From Clostridia bacterium (GTDB taxonomy: Bacteria > Bacillota > Clostridia > Oscillospirales > Acutalibacteraceae), in NCBI GenBank assembly GCA_017396515.1, contig JAFQLV010000006.1, positions 1 through 44,462 of the forward strand: 44,462 bases of DNA, in the 5' to 3' direction. Below the pieces are notes generated by a model. That model was not told the origin of the DNA and did not search any database. It saw only the letters and a list, made by a program, of their open reading frames with translations. Below, piece after piece: positions 40,028 to 44,462 of this stretch (position 1 is its first letter; each line of letters begins with the position of its first letter). The translations under genes and the position numbers were made by a program.

Positions 40028-40056
40028 ATAATAACACTGTGAATAGTCTATTTCAA
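40028..40056 (-). promoter_or_regulatory. Promoter of the GH-A-like gene
   Basis: On the minus strand TTGAAA (40056-40051), 17-bp spacer, TATTAT (40033-40028). Confidence 0.7.
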
Positions 40057-40140
40057 GCATTTTTCTTAGTGATAATAATTTGGTAATAATTTTTGTGAAT
40101 TATGTAGCCTCAGGATAGATGTATTTGTTTAAAAGCACAA

Positions 40141-40171
40141 AAGAAAGCCGGAAACTGTGAAGCTTCCGGCA
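40141..40171 (-). terminator. Terminator of the zinc-ribbon gene
   Basis: GCCGGAA (40148-40154) and TTCCGGC (40165-40171). On the minus strand it is followed by TTTCTTTTG. Confidence 0.75.
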
Positions 40172-40189
40172 TCGCATTATGAATTATAA

Positions 40190-40468
40190 TTATGCGTTTT
40201 CTCTTGATTTTTTGAAACAGTCGTTACATAAAACATCTCTGCCTTCAGTGGGTTTGAAGGGAACAACAGCTTCGCCGCCGCAATTAGCGCAGGTAGCAGT
40301 GTAAGTTTCACGTGCAGGTCTTGCAGCGTTCTTGCGTGCGTTACGGCACTCTCTGCAACGCTGAGGCTCGTTCTGGAAGCCCTTTTCAGCATAGAATTCC
40401 TGCTCGCCGGCTGTGAAAATAAAGTCAGCTCCGCATTCCTTACATTTGAGTGTTTTGTCTTCGTACAT
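40190..40468 (-). CDS. Zinc-ribbon protein (CxxC-x17-CxxC type)
   Basis: 92 residues with three to four Cys pairs: LKCKECGADF and QRCRECRNAR form one ribbon, and ATCANCGGEAVVPF with VLCNDCFKK the other. This fits the small zinc-ribbon family with a CxxC-x17-CxxC unit, probably a nucleic-acid-binding protein; function unknown. The start follows AGAGAGGT. The gene lies downstream of the SigH-like gene on the same strand, with a tRNA-like element between them. Confidence 0.8.
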   Translation of the reverse strand: MYEDKTLKCKECGADFIFTAGEQEFYAEKGFQNEPQRCRECRNARKNAARPARETYTATCANCGGEAVVPFKPTEGRDVLCNDCFKKSRENA

Positions 40469-40494
40469 GGTTTTTTACCTCTCTTGATTTTTAT

Positions 40495-40555
40495 TGCCCC
40501 TGTCGGAATTGCACCGGCCCTTTGTAATCAACGCTCTACTTTAAGCTATCGGGCA
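40495..40555 (-). ncRNA. tRNA-like element in the sigma/zinc-ribbon intergenic gap
   Basis: Read on the minus strand, TGCCC (40555-40551) pairs with GGGCA at the other end (40499-40495). Inside are a D-arm-like GCTTAAAGTAGAGC and a T-arm-like GCCGGTGCAATTCCGAC whose loop TGCAATT resembles a T-loop. The total is 61 bases, too short for a tRNA; the anticodon arm is missing or collapsed. It begins two bases after the sigma-gene stop and ends 26 bases before the zinc-ribbon start. It could be a tRNA remnant or a cis-acting structured leader. Confidence 0.5.
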
Positions 40556-40557
40556 TA

Positions 40558-41127
40558 TTATAAACTGAGAGCTTTTCTCAGCTTTTTTCTTGCTCTTTGC
40601 AGTGTGCCGTCAACGGCTTTGACTGTGACGGACAGCTTTTCTGCAATTTCTTCATAGGTCATACCTGTGAGATAAAGGCTGAATACCTTTTTCTCCTGAG
40701 GTGAAAGCTTTTCGGCAGCACAGAGGATATCGTCGATGTTTTTCTCTGAAATGAGCTGTGCTTCAGGTGTAAGGTGGCTTAAAAGGCTTTGTGCCTGCTC
40801 CTCATAAGAAACCGTAAGCTCCGGGGGAATATTGCCCTTTGCGGCAGCCTTTCTGAGTACACTCAGCATACGGTTCTTAATGCAGACATAGGCGAAGGTT
40901 GAAAATTTAGTCTGTCTGCTTTCGTCATAAGAGCACACTGCAGACAGAAAACCGAGCATTCCTTCCTGAACATAATCGGAGGCTTCTTCCGAGGGAATGC
41001 ACAGCGATTTTGCAATGAGCCTTGCCACGGTCATATATCTGTCAGTGAGTGCTTCAAGAGCCTGCCGGCAGCCCTCTTTATTAAGCTGCAGAAGCTGTTC
41101 ATCACTCAAAGTCAAATAATCTGCCAT
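40558..41127 (-). CDS. Sigma-70 family factor (SigH-like)
   Basis: A 189-residue alternative sigma factor. Region 2 (ASDYVQEGMLGFLSAVCSYDESRQTKFSTFAYVCIKNRML) and region 4 (LSPQEKKVFSLYLTGMTYEEIAEKLSVTVKAVDGTLQRARKKL) are complete; regions 1 and 3 are short. The N-terminal MADYLTLSDEQLLQLNKEG resembles SigH, the early sporulation factor, although it is shorter than B. subtilis SigH. The start follows GGAAGG. Control is by a consensus promoter whose start site lies in a perfect palindrome (41150-41170). Confidence 0.82.
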   Translation of the reverse strand: MADYLTLSDEQLLQLNKEGCRQALEALTDRYMTVARLIAKSLCIPSEEASDYVQEGMLGFLSAVCSYDESRQTKFSTFAYVCIKNRMLSVLRKAAAKGNIPPELTVSYEEQAQSLLSHLTPEAQLISEKNIDDILCAAEKLSPQEKKVFSLYLTGMTYEEIAEKLSVTVKAVDGTLQRARKKLRKALSL

Positions 41128-41149
41128 TTAAGTATCCTTCCGATGGAAA

Positions 41150-41170
41150 ATTATACTGCTACAGTATAAT
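41150..41170. promoter_or_regulatory. Palindromic operator at the sigma-gene transcription start
   Basis: ATTATACTG (41150-41158) and CAGTATAAT (41162-41170), perfect arms around three bases, placed over the expected +1 position of the sigma-gene promoter. Confidence 0.7.
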
Positions 41171-41174
41171 GAAT

Positions 41175-41203
41175 ATTATATAACAAAAGTTTTCGACTGT
41201 CAA
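41175..41203 (-). promoter_or_regulatory. Consensus promoter of the SigH-like gene
   Basis: On the minus strand TTGACA (41203-41198), 17-bp spacer, TATAAT (41180-41175). Confidence 0.88.
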
Positions 41204-41341
41204 TTGAGTTTTTATACAAAATGACGAAGCTGTTTTTGGTGTAAATTACAAATGAAATCGCCTTCAGGGCTGAGGGAAAGCGGGCAAAAAATATATTTTT
41301 ATTAAAAATAAACAAAAAAACATGTAAAAAATATATTTTTA

Positions 41342-41370
41342 TTGCTTTTTTGTTCTTTGTAATGTATAAT
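41342..41370 (+). promoter_or_regulatory. Promoter of the symporter gene
   Basis: TTGCTT (41342-41347), 17-bp spacer, TATAAT (41365-41370). The rest of the gap 41204-41341 is AT-rich, with a repeated AAAATATATTTTTATT near 41286 and 41328 and no gene. Confidence 0.65.
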
Positions 41371-41400
41371 TTAGATATTACATAATGAAAGGACGAGAAT

Positions 41401-42891
41401 ATGAAAAAGTTTTTCCTTTTTGATAACACGGAAACTGAAACAAAAGTATCCAATACCCGTTTGCTTTCCTATGCGGCAGGTCTTACAGGTCAGAATATGA
41501 CCTATAATTTTGTTTCAAACAGACTTTTCGTTTATCTTAACACAATTCTGAAGATCCCTTCGGAGAAGACGGGCATAATCACCGGTGTCAGCACCTTGTG
41601 GGATGCAATCAACGACCCTCTTATAGGCGGACTTATTGACCGCAGAAAGCATAAGCCGGGGCAGAAAATGCGTCCCTTCCTTTTGTGGACACCTATAATT
41701 ATAGGTATACTTGTTTTCCTGATGTTTGTTGATTTCGGCTTTAAGGAAAGTCAGACAATTGCATTTGTTCTTATTTTATACATTCTTTTTGATGTGGTCT
41801 ATTCCTTGCAGGATATTTCTATCTGGGGCATTGCGGCTATGTCCAGCCCGGATTCCACGGAACGCGGGCGAGTCATTCAGTGGATTTCAATTGCTGCAGG
41901 TCTGGGCGGCACCCTTGGCGGACTTTTCCCCACCTTTAAGGATATGTTTGTCAAAAATGAAATTATGACGGAAAAGAGTACTTATGTTTTCGGTGCTATG
42001 ATATTCGGCCTTGGCGGTATGCTCATTGCAATGCTTGCCTACAGAATGAAGGAAAAGGTTGAGCCTGCTGTCGATGAAAAGAAAAGCAGTATTCTCGGTG
42101 ACATATGGGACCTCAGACACAACAAGACTCTTATTATCGTCTGCCTTGCAAGAACAGTGCAGAGCATCTCCATTGCTCTTCCCTGGGAATATTTCTTTGA
42201 AACACAGGGCCTTGCCTACAATGTTTTCGGTGCCGAAATTTCCGGCGGTACAGCACAGGTGGTTTACGGCTTTATCATGGGCATACCCGGTGCTATAGCA
42301 ATGTTCTTCGCAATTAAGCTCATCAAGAGACTCGGCGGCAACAAGAATCTGCTTGTTTTCTCAGAGGCAATTACAATTGTTGCCCGTGTTCTTGCATTCT
42401 TTGTTGGTGCAAACGACCGTTTCCTCAATATCGGTGCTCTTGGCATAGTTATGCTTCTTCTCGGTACTGCACAGGTATTCACCAATATGAAGGATATTGC
42501 TCACCGTTCACTTCTCACTAACTCAATCGATGAAGTGGAGCTTGAAACAGGCAAGCGTACCGAAGGCATTGTTTTCTCAATGCAGAACTTCGTTTCAAAG
42601 CTCACAGGTGCTATTCCAAAGTTTATTCAGGGCTATGTGCTTAAATTCCTCGGCTTTGACCCCAACATCAAGCATGCAGCAAATCAGACAGTTATCAATG
42701 CTCAGGTTGCTCCGAGATTCCTCAAGTACCGTTGGCATCAGTTTATTCTCGGCCCCGCAATCGGCAGTGCGCTTTATCTTATAGTTATTCTCTTCCTCAA
42801 GGACGATCAGACTCATATTGCTGAGGTTGAAAGACAGCTCAGAGCAAAGAGAGAGGCAGCAGCACTTGAATCAGAAAAGGTGGAAGCATAA
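41401..42891 (+). CDS. GPH-family sugar:cation symporter
   Basis: A 496-residue major-facilitator protein with about 12 membrane segments of the glycoside-pentoside-hexuronide group (MelB-like). WDAINDPLIGGLIDRR and MRPFLLWTPI are the family signatures of loops 2-3. These proteins import sugars with Na+ or H+; the substrate is not visible. The start follows AAAGGACGAG. It overlaps the next gene by one base (TAATG), so the two are coupled, an unusual partner for a sugar carrier. Confidence 0.85.
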   Translation: MKKFFLFDNTETETKVSNTRLLSYAAGLTGQNMTYNFVSNRLFVYLNTILKIPSEKTGIITGVSTLWDAINDPLIGGLIDRRKHKPGQKMRPFLLWTPIIIGILVFLMFVDFGFKESQTIAFVLILYILFDVVYSLQDISIWGIAAMSSPDSTERGRVIQWISIAAGLGGTLGGLFPTFKDMFVKNEIMTEKSTYVFGAMIFGLGGMLIAMLAYRMKEKVEPAVDEKKSSILGDIWDLRHNKTLIIVCLARTVQSISIALPWEYFFETQGLAYNVFGAEISGGTAQVVYGFIMGIPGAIAMFFAIKLIKRLGGNKNLLVFSEAITIVARVLAFFVGANDRFLNIGALGIVMLLLGTAQVFTNMKDIAHRSLLTNSIDEVELETGKRTEGIVFSMQNFVSKLTGAIPKFIQGYVLKFLGFDPNIKHAANQTVINAQVAPRFLKYRWHQFILGPAIGSALYLIVILFLKDDQTHIAEVERQLRAKREAAALESEKVEA

Positions 42892-43403
42892 TGAAAATTC
42901 TTTGCGTAATAGATATGCAGAATGATTTTATTGACGGTGCTCTCGGTACCAATGAGGCTGTGGCGATAACCGACAATGTGGCAAAGAAAATCGAGCTTTA
43001 CCGCAAAAACGGTGACAGGGTAATTTTCACAAGAGACACCCACTATGATAATTATATGCAGACTCAGGAGGGCAGAAACCTGCCCGTACCCCACTGTATA
43101 AAGGACACTGACGGTTGGCAGATAAGTAGCAAGCTTGCTGTGGGTGACAGCCTTATTATCGATAAGCCAACCTTCGGCAGCGTGCAGCTGAGTGAATATA
43201 TTGCCGGGCTTGAAGGTGTGGATGAGGTGGAGCTTATCGGCCTTTGCACGGATATCTGCGTTATCTCAAATGCTATGCTCATCAAAGCAAGGCTGCCTGA
43301 GGTCAGGGTGAGTGTGGACTCCGCCTGCTGTGCCGGAGTAACTCCCGAAAGCCACAGTAACGCACTGTCGGCAATGAAAATGTGTCAGATTGAAATTTTA
43401 TAA
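42891..43403 (+). CDS. Isochorismatase-family cysteine hydrolase (nicotinamidase-like)
   Basis: 170 residues. VIDMQNDFIDGAL gives the catalytic Asp and its neighbours, FTRDTHYDNYMQTQEG the metal/aromatic region, IIDKPTFGS the Lys region, and IGLCTDICVISNAM the nucleophile Cys. The triad Asp-Lys-Cys is complete. The closest activity is nicotinamidase (nicotinamide to nicotinate) or a related amidase. It begins in the stop codon of the symporter gene. Confidence 0.82.
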   Translation: MKILCVIDMQNDFIDGALGTNEAVAITDNVAKKIELYRKNGDRVIFTRDTHYDNYMQTQEGRNLPVPHCIKDTDGWQISSKLAVGDSLIIDKPTFGSVQLSEYIAGLEGVDEVELIGLCTDICVISNAMLIKARLPEVRVSVDSACCAGVTPESHSNALSAMKMCQIEIL

Positions 43404-43408
43404 AACTG

Positions 43409-43437
43409 TTGCTTTTTCGTGTATATTATGATATGAT
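43409..43437 (+). promoter_or_regulatory. Promoter of the 39-residue protein gene
   Basis: TTGCTT (43409-43414), 17-bp spacer, TATGAT (43432-43437). Confidence 0.65.
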
Positions 43438-43480
43438 TTTTACACAAATTAAAAATTATTAAGAAAGGAGAAACCAAGCT

Positions 43481-43600
43481 ATGACAATCGGTGAACTTCT
43501 TGAACTTCTCAAGGGTATCTTTGAAATTATTGCAGAGCTTTTCAGCAAGTATTTCGGCGGCGAAGAAGATGCTGAAGGTGAAGAAACAACAGCTGCATAA
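43481..43600 (+). CDS. 39-residue amphipathic peptide
   Basis: The short frame starts at ATG 43481 after the strong site AAGAAAGGAG and has its own promoter and terminator. The first 25 residues (GELLELLKGIFEIIAELFSK) form an amphipathic helix with hydrophobic residues at regular spacing and acidic ones between. The tail (GGEEDAEGEETTAA) is acidic. The layout recalls small surface-active or membrane-binding peptides, but no signal peptide or processing site is present. Function unknown. Confidence 0.7.
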   Translation: MTIGELLELLKGIFEIIAELFSKYFGGEEDAEGEETTAA

Positions 43601-43614
43601 GCAATAAAATATGA

Positions 43615-43650
43615 GGGACTGTGACTTGTGTCACGGTCCCTTTTAGTTTT
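43615..43650. terminator. Terminator after the 39-residue gene, shared with the SpoIIE gene
   Basis: GGGACTGTGAC (43615-43625) pairs with GTCACGGTCCC (43630-43640) with one G-U, then TTTTAGTTTT. It lies between convergent genes. Confidence 0.85.
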
Positions 43651-44462
43651 ATTTTGTTTTTGTTATTTTAATGGCAACGGCAGTTATATCATCTCTTGTC
43701 AATTTATCACTGCGAAGCAGGGCGAGGGAGGCAATATGAGAGGCTAAATCCTCCATGCTGTTAGTGCTCCATGAAAGCAGCTCGTCATTTATCCAGCCGC
43801 AGTCATTTGCCGTTACACCGTCAGAAACAAGCAATATTATATCTGCACTTTCAAGAGCAACACTTTCTGTGGCAGGGCTGATATTTCTTATTATACCCAC
43901 AGGCAGGGATTCAAGTCTGACAACATAAATTTCATTGCCGCTTCTTATGAAGCTGATGGCGGCACCTGATTTATAAAAATGTGCAATGCCTGTGTAGGTA
44001 TTAATGCAAACACAGTCCACACTTGCAATGGATTCGTCTGTTGATTTCATAATCATGGCAGAGTTTACTGCTTTAATGGCACCGCTTACAGAAAATCCGC
44101 CTGAAATGAGCTTTTCGGCTATTGAGGCTGTCATTGTGCTGTCAATGGCGGCTCTTGAGCCTGTACCCATGCCGTCACTTATAAGGGCTGCCTTATTGCC
44201 GTCAGGGCAGGAGATAAAGCTTACACTGTCTCCGCAAAGGCCGCCTTTTTTCAGAGGCTTCTGACTAGAACCGAACTGAACCTCAAAAGCTGCTTTTTCT
44301 TCAAAGGTTATGGTGGTTTTGATATCGCTCACAGCTATTGACGGCTCGTTAAATCTTCTTTTGGAGATAAATTCCAGAATATTTTTCAGCTTTTTGTGGT
44401 CTGCTTCAAAGGGGCGGTCTATAAGGCTTATTTCAATTGTCACCCTGCCGTCGCTGTCGGTA
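43649..44462 (-). CDS. spoIIE: Stage II sporulation protein E phosphatase (partial, 5' end beyond window)
   Basis: The last 270 codons of a PP2C-type phosphatase gene whose upstream part lies past the window edge: the frame is open to 44462 and reads TDSDGRV before the GTG at 44443, so that GTG is internal. GLCGDSVSF and ALISDGMGTGSRAA carry metal-binding Asp residues, and ILLVSDGVTAND, LTRDDITAV the others. The residue order (YKSGAAISFIR, LPVGII) is that of SpoIIE, which dephosphorylates SpoIIAA to activate sigma F in the forespore. The N-terminal membrane part is outside this window. Confidence 0.88.
   Translation of the reverse strand, partial: TDSDGRVTIEISLIDRPFEADHKKLKNILEFISKRRFNEPSIAVSDIKTTITFEEKAAFEVQFGSSQKPLKKGGLCGDSVSFISCPDGNKAALISDGMGTGSRAAIDSTMTASIAEKLISGGFSVSGAIKAVNSAMIMKSTDESIASVDCVCINTYTGIAHFYKSGAAISFIRSGNEIYVVRLESLPVGIIRNISPATESVALESADIILLVSDGVTANDCGWINDELLSWSTNSMEDLASHIASLALLRSDKLTRDDITAVAIKITKTK

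Noticed and set aside
40495..40555. Cobalamin riboswitch
   Set aside because: AAAGGG...CCGGTG recalls the cobalamin core, but the following GGGGCA replaces the required C-rich element and the element is far too short.
40495..40555. Functional tRNA gene
   Set aside because: 61 bases, no proper anticodon stem, D-loop without GG, and a mispaired acceptor end.
44441..44443. GTG 44443 as the start of the SpoIIE gene
   Set aside because: The frame continues open to the window edge with family-like residues (SDGRV) and no ribosome binding site precedes the GTG.

Overview
The window looks like a chromosomal segment of a spore-forming Gram-positive anaerobe of class Clostridia, most likely the Ruminococcaceae/Oscillospiraceae group. 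This is an inference. It rests on a moderately AT-rich base composition, strong purine-rich ribosome binding sites with frequent TTG and GTG starts, consensus sigma-A promoters, a T-box and a yybP-ykoY riboswitch, and sporulation-type genes (SpoIIE phosphatase, PdaA-like deacetylase, SigH-like sigma factor). I see no rRNA, no intact tRNA, no CRISPR array, no transposase or integrase and no phage genes.

Layout. 1-4150: an EF-Tu domain-3-like fragment, a structured repeat element (424-623), an anchored hypothetical protein, TrmL, a 58-aa membrane protein and a PdaA-like deacetylase. 4117-6402: a small island with a membrane protein, an orphan ribbon-helix-helix protein, a BrnT/BrnA pair and a nucleotidyltransferase/HEPN pair. 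Each of the three toxin-antitoxin-like units ends in the same terminator, and the island lies between two 24-nt inverted repeats. 6407-12206: a DUF1846 protein, a Cys-rich protein, an HTH membrane regulator with a GDYXXLXY-like partner, and an internally duplicated YjdF-like membrane protein. 12203-15166: a yybP-ykoY (Mn2+) riboswitch with terminator controlling a P-type cation ATPase. 15289-19667: a GH57-like hydrolase and an acyl-CoA synthetase.

19898-25688: a cell-shape operon (mreB, mreC, mreD, PBP2, minD) followed by mgsA, with no minC. 25700-30175: a T-box leader, then two small accessory genes (DUF6054, DUF4375-like), then hisS-aspS. 30261-34127: an autoregulated GntR/ABC transporter operon with two matching operator palindromes. 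34312-38680: a large secreted protein, rny (RNase Y) and an RluA-type pseudouridine synthase. 38753-41127 (minus strand): a GH-A-like hydrolase, a zinc-ribbon protein preceded by a tRNA-like element, and a SigH-like sigma factor whose promoter carries a perfect palindrome. 41401-44462: a GPH sugar symporter with an isochorismatase-family hydrolase, a 39-aa amphipathic peptide gene, and the 3' end of a SpoIIE phosphatase gene cut by the window edge.

Best candidates for something not yet described: the terminator-sharing toxin-antitoxin island inside inverted repeats, the tRNA-like element between the sigma and zinc-ribbon genes, the hairpin array at 424-623, and the T-box whose specifier region holds overlapping Asp and His codons and which is now 1.1 kb from hisS-aspS.
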